Below, piece after piece: positions 44,768 to 54,535 of a stretch of DNA of 64,000 nucleotides. Source of the stretch: an uncultured Pelagibacteraceae bacterium (GTDB lineage: Bacteria; Pseudomonadota; Alphaproteobacteria; Pelagibacterales; Pelagibacteraceae); the NCBI GenBank assembly GCA_902613755.1, contig CACMIH010000002.1, forward strand, positions 62,001 to 126,000. Reading direction: 5' to 3'. The notes under the pieces were generated by a model. That model was not told where the DNA came from. It searched no databases and worked only from the letters and a program-made list of their open reading frames with translations. Both the position numbers and the translations under genes were made by a program. Position 1 is the first letter of the stretch, and each line of letters starts with the position of its first letter.

Positions 44768-47490
44768 CTAAATCACAAATAAATCTTCCAAAAACTGCTT
44801 TTTCTATGAAAGCTAACTTGCCTATTAGAGAGCCAGAAACTCTTGAATATTGGAAAAAAATAAATCTTTACGAAGAGTTGAGAAAAGGAAGTCAAGGAAG
44901 GGAAAAATTTGTTCTGCATGATGGACCTCCATATGCCAATGGAAATATCCATATGGGAACGGCTCTTAATAAAATTCTTAAAGATATAATTGTAAAATTT
45001 CATCAAATGGACGGAAAAGACTCGATTTATGTTCCAGGTTGGGATTGTCATGGCTTGCCTATTGAGTGGAAAATTGAAGAACAATATAAAAAAAACAAAA
45101 AAAACAAAAACGATGTTCCGATAGTTGAGTTTAGAAAAGAATGTAGAGCATTTGCTGAGAAGTGGATTGAAGTTCACAAAAGCCAATTTAAAAGATTGGG
45201 TGTTGTGGGGGATTGGGAAAATTATTACTCTACGATGAGCTTTGGAGCAGAAGCACAGATAGTTAGAGAGCTTGGTAAATTTTTAAAAGAGGGTAGTCTT
45301 TATAGAGGCTTCAAACCAGTTTTATGGTCAACAGTTGAGAAGACAGCACTTGCAGACGCTGAGGTAGAATATCAAGATCATAAATCAGATACAATTTACA
45401 CTTCGTTTAAAGTTAAATCATCTAATTTAAAAGATTTAGCTGGAAGTGAAATAATTATTTGGACAACAACTCCATGGACAATACCAGCCAATAAAGCTTT
45501 AGCATATAACGAGTCTCTTGATTATGTTATATTGGAAATAAATGACGAGGGCGATTTTAAAAATAGAAGAATTGTTATAGCAGATGCTCTGCTTGAATCA
45601 GTAGTTAAAGAATGTGAATTAAAAAATTACAAAAAAATTCATAATTTTAAAGGCAAAGAATTTAATAATACAATTTGTAGTCATCCATTTTTAAATATTG
45701 GTTATGACCATGATATACCAATGCTCGAAGCTAGATTTGTAACAACCGAGCAAGGAACTGGAATAGTCCACTGTGCGCCAAGTCATGGACCTGATGACTT
45801 TAATCTTTGTTTGAATAATGGTATTAAAGCTATTGAAACAGTTGATGGAGATGGAAAATATACAAACAATGTAAAATTATTTGAAGGAATTCATATTTTT
45901 AAAGCAAATCCTATTGTAATTGAAAAACTTAATGAGCAAAAAAATTTATTATTTAATGGTGAGCTAGTTCACTCATACCCACATTCATGGAGATCCAAGG
46001 CTCCACTTGTTCATAGAGCTACACCACAATGGTTTATTTCGATGGAGAGTCATAAATTAAGAGATAAAGCACTAAATGCAATTGATGAAACCACTTTTTA
46101 TCCATCGAAAGGTAAAGAAAGATTAAAATCAATGATAGAAACAAGACCTGACTGGTGTGTTTCAAGACAGAGGGTTTGGGGTGTGCCCCTACCAATTTTT
46201 GTGAATAAAAAAACAAAAGAAATTTTAGTTGATGATGAAGTTACTGAAAACATTGCATCAATTTATGAAAAAGAAGGCTCTGACTGTTGGTTTTCAGATG
46301 ATCCACAAAGATTTTTAGGCAAAAAATATAAATCTGAAGATTATGAAAAATTAAGTGATATTGTCGAAGTTTGGTTTGATAGTGGCTCAACTCATTCTTT
46401 TGTATTGGAAAAAAGAAAGGATTTAAAATGGCCAGCATCTATGTATTTAGAGGGTTCAGATCAACATAGGGGCTGGTTTCACTCATCTTTATTGGAATCT
46501 TGTGGAACTAGAGGTAGAGCTCCATTTGAATCAATATTATCACATGGTTTTGTTGTAGATGGCAAAGGTTTAAAAATGTCAAAATCATTAGGAAACGTAA
46601 TTGCACCTGATGACATTTTAAAAAAGTATGGTGCTGATATTTTGAGAATTTGGGTAGCATCATCAAATTATGCAGAGGATTTAAGAATAGATTATTCTAT
46701 TTTAGATCAACACGCAGAGTCTTATAGAAAAATCAGAAATACTTTCAGATATTTACTAGGAAATATAAATGATAATTTTGAAACAATAAACTTTGATACG
46801 TTAGATGTAAATGGATTACCCGAGTTAGAGCAATTAATGCTCCATAAAATTTATATTTTAAATAATAATTTTAAAAAATATTTTAATAATTATGATTTTC
46901 ATAATTTATATAAAGAATTATTAAATTTTTGTACTGTTGATTTATCTGCTTTTTATTTTGATATTAGAAAAGATAATCTTTATTGTGATCCTATAGACTC
47001 AAAGAAAAGAAAATCGACTATTTTACTTCTTAATATAATTTTAAATTCACTATTAAAATGGTTTGCTCCTATTTTGTCTTTTACAACTGAAGAAATTTTT
47101 CAATTATTATTCAAGGATAAAAAAAGTATTCATCTTGAAAAATTTGTAAAATTTCCTGATAAATTCCAAAATCAAAAACTTAGTGAAAAATGGAATGAAT
47201 TAATTAAAATTAGAAATATTTGTAACATAAGTATTGAAGAAAAAAGAGCCAGTAAAGAAATTGGATCAAGTCTAGAGGCAGATTTAAAAATACAACTAAG
47301 TCAAAAATTAAAAAATCTTACAGAAAATACAGATTTTTCTGAGCTCTGCATTACTTCAAAAGCCGAAGTTAGTTACAAAGAAGATGTTGATATAACAGCA
47401 ATCACGGCTAAAGCAAAAGGATCAAAGTGTTCAATTTGCTGGAAGATAAAAGAAAAAGCTTGTGATAGAGCTAATTGTGCTGTGAATTAA
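44764..47490 (+). CDS. ileS: Isoleucyl-tRNA synthetase
   Basis: A 908-residue class I synthetase with the HIGH-type motif NIHMGTAL, the editing domain (IIWTTTPWTIPANKAL; GTGIVHCAPSHGPDD), the KMSKS loop GLKMSKSLGN and a C-terminal zinc-type cluster CSICWKIKEKACDRANC. It charges tRNA-Ile and hydrolyses mischarged valine. Complete length. The end is two bases from lspA, a pairing common across Proteobacteria. Confidence 0.97.
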   Translation: MTKSQINLPKTAFSMKANLPIREPETLEYWKKINLYEELRKGSQGREKFVLHDGPPYANGNIHMGTALNKILKDIIVKFHQMDGKDSIYVPGWDCHGLPIEWKIEEQYKKNKKNKNDVPIVEFRKECRAFAEKWIEVHKSQFKRLGVVGDWENYYSTMSFGAEAQIVRELGKFLKEGSLYRGFKPVLWSTVEKTALADAEVEYQDHKSDTIYTSFKVKSSNLKDLAGSEIIIWTTTPWTIPANKALAYNESLDYVILEINDEGDFKNRRIVIADALLESVVKECELKNYKKIHNFKGKEFNNTICSHPFLNIGYDHDIPMLEARFVTTEQGTGIVHCAPSHGPDDFNLCLNNGIKAIETVDGDGKYTNNVKLFEGIHIFKANPIVIEKLNEQKNLLFNGELVHSYPHSWRSKAPLVHRATPQWFISMESHKLRDKALNAIDETTFYPSKGKERLKSMIETRPDWCVSRQRVWGVPLPIFVNKKTKEILVDDEVTENIASIYEKEGSDCWFSDDPQRFLGKKYKSEDYEKLSDIVEVWFDSGSTHSFVLEKRKDLKWPASMYLEGSDQHRGWFHSSLLESCGTRGRAPFESILSHGFVVDGKGLKMSKSLGNVIAPDDILKKYGADILRIWVASSNYAEDLRIDYSILDQHAESYRKIRNTFRYLLGNINDNFETINFDTLDVNGLPELEQLMLHKIYILNNNFKKYFNNYDFHNLYKELLNFCTVDLSAFYFDIRKDNLYCDPIDSKKRKSTILLLNIILNSLLKWFAPILSFTTEEIFQLLFKDKKSIHLEKFVKFPDKFQNQKLSEKWNELIKIRNICNISIEEKRASKEIGSSLEADLKIQLSQKLKNLTENTDFSELCITSKAEVSYKEDVDITAITAKAKGSKCSICWKIKEKACDRANCAVN

Positions 47491-47492
47491 GA

Positions 47493-47990
47493 ATGATAAT
47501 AAAAAACTTAGGAAAAAATTTTTTTATTAATTCATCTTTAGTTATTTTAATTTTCTTACTAGATAGAATTTCTAAAATTTATGTAATTAATTTAGATAAA
47601 AAGTTTCCAGGATCTGAAATATTTGCCTCAAAATATTTAAATATCAATTTAATATGGAATGAAGGAATTGCATTTGGACTTTTGTCTTTTGATCAAGAAA
47701 ATTTATATAATTTTTTAACAATTTTAATAATTTTAATAATTTTTTTTATATTTATAATGACATTAAAAAGTAATGGTTTAAAAAAACTTGCATTAATAAT
47801 GATTTTAGGAGGAGCACTGGGTAATGCTTTTGATAGAATACTTTATAAAGCTGTGCCAGATTTTTTTGACTTCCATATAGGAAATTTCCATTGGTTTATA
47901 TTTAATTTAGCTGACATTTTTATAACTTTGGGTGTAATTTTTATGATATTATTAGAAATGACTGATAAAACCAACAATTCGAATATATGA
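47493..47990 (+). CDS. lspA: Lipoprotein signal peptidase II
   Basis: A 165-residue protein with four membrane segments. It carries LLDRISKIYVI, the first catalytic Asp in GNAFDRI and the second in NLADIFITLG. It removes signal peptides from lipidated prolipoproteins in the inner membrane. The ATG at 47493 follows the ileS stop; an earlier TTG would add six residues. It is directly upstream of a DUF3035 lipoprotein gene that would be one of its substrates. Confidence 0.95.
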   Translation: MIIKNLGKNFFINSSLVILIFLLDRISKIYVINLDKKFPGSEIFASKYLNINLIWNEGIAFGLLSFDQENLYNFLTILIILIIFFIFIMTLKSNGLKKLALIMILGGALGNAFDRILYKAVPDFFDFHIGNFHWFIFNLADIFITLGVIFMILLEMTDKTNNSNI

Positions 47991-48310
47991 GTAATTTAAA
48001 ATTATTTTTTCTATTATCATTATTTTTATTTTTATCATCATGTGGATCAGTAAGAGACGCCTTTTCAAATCAAAAAAAAAATAGTAGCGATGAATTTTTA
48101 GTTGAAAAGAAATCACCTTTGGTAATGCCACCAGATTATAATGAATTACCAGTTCCTGAGTATGAGCAAAAAACTGAAAAATCAGAAAAAAATAAAATTA
48201 GGGATTTGATATCAAATGAGGAGGATCAAGATAATCAAAATACGAATTCCAATCAATCCAAAAATGAGAAACTAGAAGAATCTTTATTAGAAAAAATTAA
48301 AAAAAATTAA
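47987..48310 (+). CDS. DUF3035 lipoprotein (BamF-like)
   Basis: A 107-residue lipoprotein: signal peptide with lipobox LSSC (Cys19), then SSDEFLVEKKSPLVMPPDYNELPVPE, the conserved DUF3035 block, and a disordered charged tail of Glu, Lys, Asn and Gln. In Alphaproteobacteria this family includes BamF, a lipoprotein of the outer-membrane beta-barrel assembly complex. The location after lspA is usual for the family. Identity beyond DUF3035 is inference. Confidence 0.78.
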   Translation: MSNLKLFFLLSLFLFLSSCGSVRDAFSNQKKNSSDEFLVEKKSPLVMPPDYNELPVPEYEQKTEKSEKNKIRDLISNEEDQDNQNTNSNQSKNEKLEESLLEKIKKN

Positions 48311-49470
48311 TGTTAACAAAAAGTATAAGATTAATTGATTTTAAAAATAAAAATAAAGATAATTTAAAAAAAATAAAAAAATATTTAAAAAAAATCCTCA
48401 AAAATAAAAATCAAGTAATTGAGTCTTTGGGAAAAAGCTACAAAGTTAACTATAATATTAAAACAATTAATAGTTATAAAAAATTTTCAAATTTTAGATT
48501 AATAGGTATGGGTGGTTCTGTTTTGGGTACACAAGCAATATACGATTTTTTAAAGTATAAAATTAAAAAAAATTTTGTTTTTATTGACAATCTTCAAAAT
48601 AAAAAAAATAAAATTGAGAAAAAAAAATATTTAAATCTTATTATTTCAAAGTCTGGAAATACTATTGAAACAATAGTTAATACGAATATTTTAATAAAAA
48701 AAAATGAAAAAAATATTTTTATTACTGAAAATAAAAAAAATTATTTAAAATCGTTAGCACAAAAATTAAAATCTGATGTTATACATCATAATAACTTTAT
48801 TGGAGGTAGATATTCAGTTTTATCTGAAGTTGGCATGTTGCCTGCAGAATTAATGGGTTTACGAGCAGAAAGCTTTAGACAATTAAATTCATTAGTTAAT
48901 AATAAGAAATTTTTAAACTCACTTATATTAAACGTCTCCTCTATTCTTTATTTTATAAAAAATAAAAAATTCAATTCCATTATAATCAATTATGACGAAA
49001 AATCAGAAAGTTTATTTAAGTGGTATCAACAATTAGTAGCTGAAAGTTTAGGAAAAAATAAAAAAGGTATATTGCCAATTATTTCAAATATGCCAAAAGA
49101 TAATCATAGTGTTATGCAACTTTATCTAGATGGTTTTCATAATAATTTTTTTACCTTTTTTTATGTGAATGAAAAAATATCTAATAAAGTAAATAATAAT
49201 AAAATTTTGTCTTCTCAAGAATTTTTAAAAAATAAAAATTTATCAAATATTATTTTTGCACAAAAAAAAGCTACAGAAGTGGTTTTTAAAAAAAAAAATA
49301 TTCCATTTAGAAGTTTTGAAATAAAAAAAAGGGATGAAAAAACATTGGGAGAATTATTTTGTTTTTTTATCTTAGAAACAATCTTGATTGGAAAGTGTTT
49401 AAATTTAAATCCATTCGATCAACCTGCTGTTGAGTTAATTAAAAAAGAAACAAAAAAATTATTAATTTAA
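48310..49470 (+). CDS. pgi: Glucose-6-phosphate isomerase, short form
   Basis: A 386-residue phosphosugar isomerase with LIGMGGSVLGTQAIYDFL, the phosphate-binding SIS loop IISKSGNTIET, GGRYSVLSEVGMLPAELMG (catalytic Glu region) and a C-terminal NPFDQPAVELIKKETKKLL with the terminal Gln/Lys. It interconverts glucose-6-phosphate and fructose-6-phosphate. It is much shorter than the ~550-residue enterobacterial enzyme, and strikingly rich in Lys and Asn, but the catalytic motifs are intact. It overlaps the lipoprotein gene by one base. Confidence 0.88.
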   Translation: MLTKSIRLIDFKNKNKDNLKKIKKYLKKILKNKNQVIESLGKSYKVNYNIKTINSYKKFSNFRLIGMGGSVLGTQAIYDFLKYKIKKNFVFIDNLQNKKNKIEKKKYLNLIISKSGNTIETIVNTNILIKKNEKNIFITENKKNYLKSLAQKLKSDVIHHNNFIGGRYSVLSEVGMLPAELMGLRAESFRQLNSLVNNKKFLNSLILNVSSILYFIKNKKFNSIIINYDEKSESLFKWYQQLVAESLGKNKKGILPIISNMPKDNHSVMQLYLDGFHNNFFTFFYVNEKISNKVNNNKILSSQEFLKNKNLSNIIFAQKKATEVVFKKKNIPFRSFEIKKRDEKTLGELFCFFILETILIGKCLNLNPFDQPAVELIKKETKKLLI

Positions 49471-50028
49471 ATTAATTAAAAAAGTAATTTTTGATATACC
49501 ATATACTTTTTCCTCAACAATTTTTAAATTGGATGGAAAAATATCTTTTGTGTTCTTATGTCGGTGTATGATAATAATTCCTTTTTTATTAAGTAATTTT
49601 AAATTTTTAATTTTAATTAATATTTTTTCTAGGTTATTTTCTTTATAAGGTGGGTCTAAAAATATAATATCAAACTTGCTACTAAGGTTAATATTAAAGT
49701 TATCTTTTAAAATATCTGTCTCTATTATTTTATAATTTTCTATTTTTTTTAGGCTCGATAAGTTTTTTTTTAAAACTGTTAAAACTTGCTCATAATTTTC
49801 AACAAATACTACACTTTTTGCCCCCCTTGATAAGCATTCAATACCGAAAGATCCAACTCCACAAAATAAATCTAAAATTTTAGAAGTATTTAAATTAACA
49901 TCAAATTTATTTGAATGAGCTATAATATTAAATATTGATTCTTTTGTTAAATCTTTTAGTGGTCTAGTCCTGCTGTCTACCGGTTCTAAAATTTTTTTAC
50001 CTTTAAAAAATCCAGATATAATCCTCAT
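49462..50028 (-). CDS. rsmD: 16S rRNA (guanine-N2)-methyltransferase RsmD
   Basis: A 188-residue Rossmann methyltransferase with MRIISGFFKGKKI at the start, RPLKDLTKESIFN, SAM site DLFCGVGSFGIECLSRGA and catalytic motif FLDPPYKE. It methylates G966 of 16S rRNA. Normal length. It overlaps pgi convergently by nine bases and purD by four. Confidence 0.94.
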   Translation of the reverse strand: MRIISGFFKGKKILEPVDSRTRPLKDLTKESIFNIIAHSNKFDVNLNTSKILDLFCGVGSFGIECLSRGAKSVVFVENYEQVLTVLKKNLSSLKKIENYKIIETDILKDNFNINLSSKFDIIFLDPPYKENNLEKILIKIKNLKLLNKKGIIIIHRHKNTKDIFPSNLKIVEEKVYGISKITFLINLN

Positions 50029-51293
50029 TGATCTTCTATAACTTTGTAACCAATATCTTTTCTATAAAAACCACCCGCCCAATTTAAGTTTTGTAAATTT
50101 TCGATTATATTTTCTTTAGCTAAAGCAAAGTTATCTGAAAGAGACACAAAATTTAATACTCTACCTCCAATTGCATAAATTTTATTTTTATCTTCTGAGG
50201 TACCTGCATGGTACATGAAATTGTTATTTTTTAATTTAATTTTATCTAAATTTTTAATTTCAACATTATTTTTGTAAGCCTCTGGATACCCTTTTGAACA
50301 CAAAACTACACAAAGGCTTTTTTTGTTTACCCATTCAATATTTATTTGATTAAGTTTTTTTTCACAGCAAGCTAAAAAAATATCACTTAGATTAGTCTTC
50401 AATTTTGGTAAAATTGTTTGACATTCAGGATCTCCCATCCTTACATTGTATTCAACAAGGTATGGTTCATTTTTTACAATCATTAGACCGGTATACAAAA
50501 ATCCTTTATATTGAGTGCCCAACTCAGACAATCCTTTTAAAGTTGGTTTAATAATTTTATTAATAATTTTAATTTCTAATTCTTCATTTATTAGTCTTGA
50601 CGGTGAATAGGCTCCCATACCTCCCGTATTTTTACCCTTATCTCCTTCTAAAGCTCTTTTATGATCTTGTGCTGTACCAAAATTTTTAAAATTTTCTCCA
50701 TCATGAATTGTAAAAAAACTCATCTCCTCTCCATCTAGAAATTCTTCTATTAATAAATTTTCTGCTTTACCAAATTTTCCACCAAAAATTTCATCTATAG
50801 CTTTCTGAGCTTCCTTAATATTATTACATATGTAAACTCCTTTACCAGATGCTAAATTATCAGCTTTTATAACTGATGGAAAACTAGAGTTTTGTAAAAA
50901 TTTAATAGCTTCATTGGTATTATAAAAAATTCCAAATTTAGCTGTAGGGATGTTATATTTTTCACAAATTTTTTTTGTGAATATTTTTGATCCTTCTAAT
51001 TGAGCAGCAATTTTGTTTGGACCAAATACTTTTATATTAAATTTTTCTAAATAATCTACTAATCCATCTACCAGAGGTTTTTCAGGACCAACTACAACTA
51101 AATCAATATTTTTATTTAATATATAATCTCGAATTTTTTCAAAATTTTCTAAGTCAATATTTACATTTTCTGCTATATTTTTTGTTCCTGCATTACCCGG
51201 GAAACAAAATAATTTCTCAATTTTATTAGAATTTTTTATAGTTTGGCAAATTGCGTGTTCTCTTCCACCACTTCCTATTATTCCTACTTTCAT
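50025..51293 (-). CDS. purD: Phosphoribosylamine-glycine ligase
   Basis: A 422-residue ATP-grasp enzyme starting MKVGIIGSGGREHAI. It has VVGPEKPLVDGLVDYL, FPSVIKADNLASGKGVYIC, HKRALEGDKGKNTGGMGAYSPS and EYNVRMGDPECQTILP. It joins glycine to phosphoribosylamine, the second step of de novo purine synthesis. The ATG at 51293 is chosen over a TTG two codons upstream. It is divergent from DUF2093 across 21 bp. Confidence 0.96.
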   Translation of the reverse strand: MKVGIIGSGGREHAICQTIKNSNKIEKLFCFPGNAGTKNIAENVNIDLENFEKIRDYILNKNIDLVVVGPEKPLVDGLVDYLEKFNIKVFGPNKIAAQLEGSKIFTKKICEKYNIPTAKFGIFYNTNEAIKFLQNSSFPSVIKADNLASGKGVYICNNIKEAQKAIDEIFGGKFGKAENLLIEEFLDGEEMSFFTIHDGENFKNFGTAQDHKRALEGDKGKNTGGMGAYSPSRLINEELEIKIINKIIKPTLKGLSELGTQYKGFLYTGLMIVKNEPYLVEYNVRMGDPECQTILPKLKTNLSDIFLACCEKKLNQINIEWVNKKSLCVVLCSKGYPEAYKNNVEIKNLDKIKLKNNNFMYHAGTSEDKNKIYAIGGRVLNFVSLSDNFALAKENIIENLQNLNWAGGFYRKDIGYKVIEDQ

Positions 51294-51314
51294 ATACAAC
51301 TGTATAAACCAAAA

Positions 51315-51512
51315 ATGACAAAAAAATTAGCAAAAATAAAATATTTACCCAATAATTTTCAAATTATTGAAGATGGAGACCATGTTGAATGTGCAGTATC
51401 AGGAAAAAAAATTTCTTTAGATAAACTTACTTATTGGAATGTTGAACTACAAGAGCCGTATTTTTCTTATAAAGAAGCATATGAAAAAACAGAAAGTGTT
51501 AAAAAAAAATAA
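51315..51512 (+). CDS. DUF2093 family small protein
   Basis: A 65-residue protein starting MTKKLAKIKYLPNNFQIIEDGDHVECAVSGKKISLDKLTYW (broken here only by description), followed by QEPYFSYKEAYE. The GD-V-CAVSG-I-L--L-YW core defines DUF2093, common in Alphaproteobacteria beside purD or xseA. Function unknown. The longer upstream frame runs antisense into purD, so the ATG at 51315 is preferred. Confidence 0.85.
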   Translation: MTKKLAKIKYLPNNFQIIEDGDHVECAVSGKKISLDKLTYWNVELQEPYFSYKEAYEKTESVKKK

Positions 51513-51515
51513 ATT

Positions 51516-52376
51516 TTATTTCCAACGATTATGCGACCATATCCATTGTTCAGGTTTTTTTAAAATCATCTTTTCAAGAATTTTATTTAATTCGTCTGTG
51601 ATTTTTTGAACTTTAGTTTCTTTAGTAAAATTTATTGGTTCCTTAATTGTTATTTTAAAATCTAAATCCTTAATTCTTTCAATATATATTGGAATTATTG
51701 GTATATTAAATTTTTTAACTAATTGAGCAGGAATTGTAGTGGTTAAAGCTTCATTATTAAAAAAATTAGACAAGATTCCTTCCGAAACTCTTTGATCAAT
51801 CATCAAAGCTGTTGAAAAGTTTTTCTTTTTTAAATGAATTAATTGTTTAAGACCACCAATTCCTTTTTTAATTTGATGCTTACATATATATTTTTTTCTT
51901 ATCCTTTCCATCATCACATTTAAAAAAATATTATTTAAGGGTCTATAAATAGCAGAAAGTTTAATTCCAGATTTTTCTAAGTGCATTGCCATAAGTTCAA
52001 AATTACTTAAATGTCCTGAGATAAAGACAACTTGTTTATTTGACATTTTTATTTCCTCTAAAATTTCTTGACCATCAATTTTTATTTTGGAGGAAAGTTT
52101 TCCAGATCTAAAATCTTTAATAAACATATATTCTGCAAACACTCTTCCATAATTATTCCACATTAATTGTGTTATTTTATTTATATCTATTGAATTTATA
52201 TTTGGGATTGCTTTTTTAATATTTGACTCGATTGTTTCTTTAGATCTAAAAAGAGGTCCAATTTTTTCAAATAATTTTCCACTTAATTTAGAGGACAAAT
52301 TTGGTCCTAAAATTTTAAATAATACAAAACTTAAAATTGCTAAAAGAAATTGAATAAAATATTTTAAATATTTCAT
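51516..52376 (-). CDS. Lipid A biosynthesis acyltransferase (LpxL/LpxM family)
   Basis: A 286-residue membrane-anchored acyltransferase. It has an N-terminal hydrophobic helix (~6-24), the catalytic HxxxxE in SGHLSNFELM, AIYRPLNNIFLNVMMERIRKK and MIDQRVSEGILSNFF. It adds a secondary acyl chain to Kdo2-lipid A at the inner membrane. Which acyl position cannot be told. It follows lpxK and waaA, forming an LPS block. Confidence 0.9.
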   Translation of the reverse strand: MKYLKYFIQFLLAILSFVLFKILGPNLSSKLSGKLFEKIGPLFRSKETIESNIKKAIPNINSIDINKITQLMWNNYGRVFAEYMFIKDFRSGKLSSKIKIDGQEILEEIKMSNKQVVFISGHLSNFELMAMHLEKSGIKLSAIYRPLNNIFLNVMMERIRKKYICKHQIKKGIGGLKQLIHLKKKNFSTALMIDQRVSEGILSNFFNNEALTTTIPAQLVKKFNIPIIPIYIERIKDLDFKITIKEPINFTKETKVQKITDELNKILEKMILKKPEQWIWSHNRWK

Positions 52377-52378
52377 AA

Positions 52379-53305
52379 TTAAACAATATTTTTTATAAGT
52401 TTATCTTCATCAACCAGATTTAATTCTGATTTAATAAATTTGATTTCATTTAATTTTTTATAATTTAACCGAAAATAATCTTTTTCTGTTGTAATTATTT
52501 TACATTTTAGTTCTGAAGCTTGTTTTAAAATTTTATCGATATCATTATTTGAGTATTTATAATGATCTGGAAATTCAATTTCCTTTATAATATTTAAACC
52601 ACAACTCCTTATCATTGAAGTAAATGTTTTATGATTTCCAATACCTGAAAAAACTAAATATTTATCCTCTATATTAAATTCGTTTAAATTAATTGGTTCA
52701 TATTTTGCAACATGTATATTCATTTTTGGATTAATTTTAAGTATTTCATGTTTTAACGTTTCTAGATTTTCTAAATTTCCATTTAAACACACATGATCAT
52801 ATTTTTTAAGATTATTTAAATTTTCCCTTAATGGTCCCGAAGGAATAGTCATCCCATTTCCTATCCAATTGATATTATTAAAGCAGACAAATGTTAAATC
52901 GTAATCTATAGTTTTATCCTGAAGACCATCATCGAAGATTGCTACCTGATAATTCTCGTTTTCAGCTTTTCTAAGAGCCTCAATTCTTTTTGATTCCAAA
53001 AAAAGTCTTCCATTATTTTCTAAAATTTTTTGTTCATCAATTTGATTTGAATAAAACTTCTTTATAAAACATGATTTTATATTTTTTTTATTTAAAATTT
53101 TATTTATTTTTAAGCTTAAAGAAGTTTTTCCAGTTCCACCAATATATATATTTCCAATACAAATAGTTTTAATTTTATTTTTCTTATTTTTCGGAACAAT
53201 TTTAAAAAAGTTAAAAATTTTTATAATAAGTGTAATTGGAAACAATAAATATGAATATAAATTTGGTTTTTTATAATCCCAAAATTTAGGTTTTTTTATA
53301 TTCAT
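52379..53305 (-). CDS. lpxK: Tetraacyldisaccharide 4'-kinase
   Basis: A 308-residue LpxK. It has an N-terminal membrane-associated region, the P-loop NIYIGGTGKTSLSLKI, FDDGLQDKTIDYDLTFVCF and IPSGPLRENLNNLKK. It phosphorylates the 4' position of the lipid A disaccharide. It overlaps waaA by 20 bases, consistent with coordinated lipid A-Kdo assembly. Confidence 0.93.
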   Translation of the reverse strand: MNIKKPKFWDYKKPNLYSYLLFPITLIIKIFNFFKIVPKNKKNKIKTICIGNIYIGGTGKTSLSLKINKILNKKNIKSCFIKKFYSNQIDEQKILENNGRLFLESKRIEALRKAENENYQVAIFDDGLQDKTIDYDLTFVCFNNINWIGNGMTIPSGPLRENLNNLKKYDHVCLNGNLENLETLKHEILKINPKMNIHVAKYEPINLNEFNIEDKYLVFSGIGNHKTFTSMIRSCGLNIIKEIEFPDHYKYSNNDIDKILKQASELKCKIITTEKDYFRLNYKKLNEIKFIKSELNLVDEDKLIKNIV

Positions 53306-54533
53306 TTAATAAAAAATTGTTTATTTCATTTAATGTTTTATTTGAGATTATACCCCCAATTTTTTTAATTTTATTGCCAATTCTTTTATTTTTTTTAAGT
53401 GAAATTTTAGAAGTTAATTGGTTTATGTTTTTAATTTCTTTGGAGGCTTTTAAAGATTTAAGAAATTTATAAACTTCCTTAAAGTTATCCACATAAGGAC
53501 CATGTAAAATTTGAGCATCGTGGTGAATAGCTTCCAATGGGTTTTGACCACCTCTTACTGTAATTGATTTCCCTAAAAAAACAGATGAAGCAATTCTGTA
53601 AAAACTTTTAGACTCACCGAAAGTATCAACTAAATAAATATCAATATCATTTAAATTTTTTTTACTTGAACTATGAAGCAATACTTTTAAATTTAATTTT
53701 TGAAATTGAGATAATATTTCGTCTGTTCTATCTATATGTCTAGGGATTATTATTGTAATTAATTTGTTAATTTTTTTTTTTAATTTTAAATGAGCCTTAG
53801 CACAAAAAAATTCTTCCCCAGCATGAGTGCTAGCTGCAACCCAAGTTTTATAATTTTTAAATTTAAAATTTAAATTTTTTGTACTTTCATTATTAAATTT
53901 GTTTTCAATAAACTTTAAATTTCCCAAAATTTTTATTTTATTAAAATTTAACTTTTTTAAAAAATACTTTGTTTCATTATTTTGAGGATAGGCTTTAGTT
54001 ATGTTTTCAAAAACACTTTGTGAAAAATTTTTGAATATTTTCCATCTTTTGTAACTTTTTTTTGTAATTCTTGCATTTAACAATAGTAATGGAATGTTTC
54101 TCTTATTGATTTCTTTAAACATTGTTGGCCATATTTCAGAATCAATAAATATAGCTATATTAGGTCTCCAGAAATTTAAAAATTTTTTTACAACAAAAAA
54201 ATGATCAATGGGAAAAAATTGGTGAACAGTTTTTTTAAATTTGAATTTTTTTATAATTTTAGAAGAACTTAATGTGTTCGATGTTATTAAAATTTTTTTT
54301 ATAAATTTTTTGTTTTCATAATGATGGACAAGAGGTATTATGCTCATTATTTCACCTACACTAGAACCATGAAACCAAATTAACTTACCTACACCTCTAT
54401 TTTTTTTATTTATAAAACTAAATTTTTCTTTAAAACTTATTTTATTTTCTTTTTTTTTTAATATTCTCCAGAAAATTATTAATGGTGAAAATAAAATAAT
54501 TATACTAAATGTAACTTGATAAAAAAAAAACAT
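53286..54533 (-). CDS. waaA: Kdo transferase WaaA (KdtA)
   Basis: A 415-residue GT-B glycosyltransferase with an N-terminal membrane helix (residues ~3-22), IWFHGSSVGEIMSIIPLV, IFIDSEIWPTMFKEINKRNIPLLLLNARI and the C-terminal GGQNPLEAIHHDAQILHGPY. It attaches Kdo residues to lipid A. Normal length, with a lysine-rich composition. It lies between msbA (2-bp gap) and lpxK. Confidence 0.94.
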   Translation of the reverse strand: MFFFYQVTFSIIILFSPLIIFWRILKKKENKISFKEKFSFINKKNRGVGKLIWFHGSSVGEIMSIIPLVHHYENKKFIKKILITSNTLSSSKIIKKFKFKKTVHQFFPIDHFFVVKKFLNFWRPNIAIFIDSEIWPTMFKEINKRNIPLLLLNARITKKSYKRWKIFKNFSQSVFENITKAYPQNNETKYFLKKLNFNKIKILGNLKFIENKFNNESTKNLNFKFKNYKTWVAASTHAGEEFFCAKAHLKLKKKINKLITIIIPRHIDRTDEILSQFQKLNLKVLLHSSSKKNLNDIDIYLVDTFGESKSFYRIASSVFLGKSITVRGGQNPLEAIHHDAQILHGPYVDNFKEVYKFLKSLKASKEIKNINQLTSKISLKKNKRIGNKIKKIGGIISNKTLNEINNFLLNEYKKT

Positions 54534-54535
54534 AC

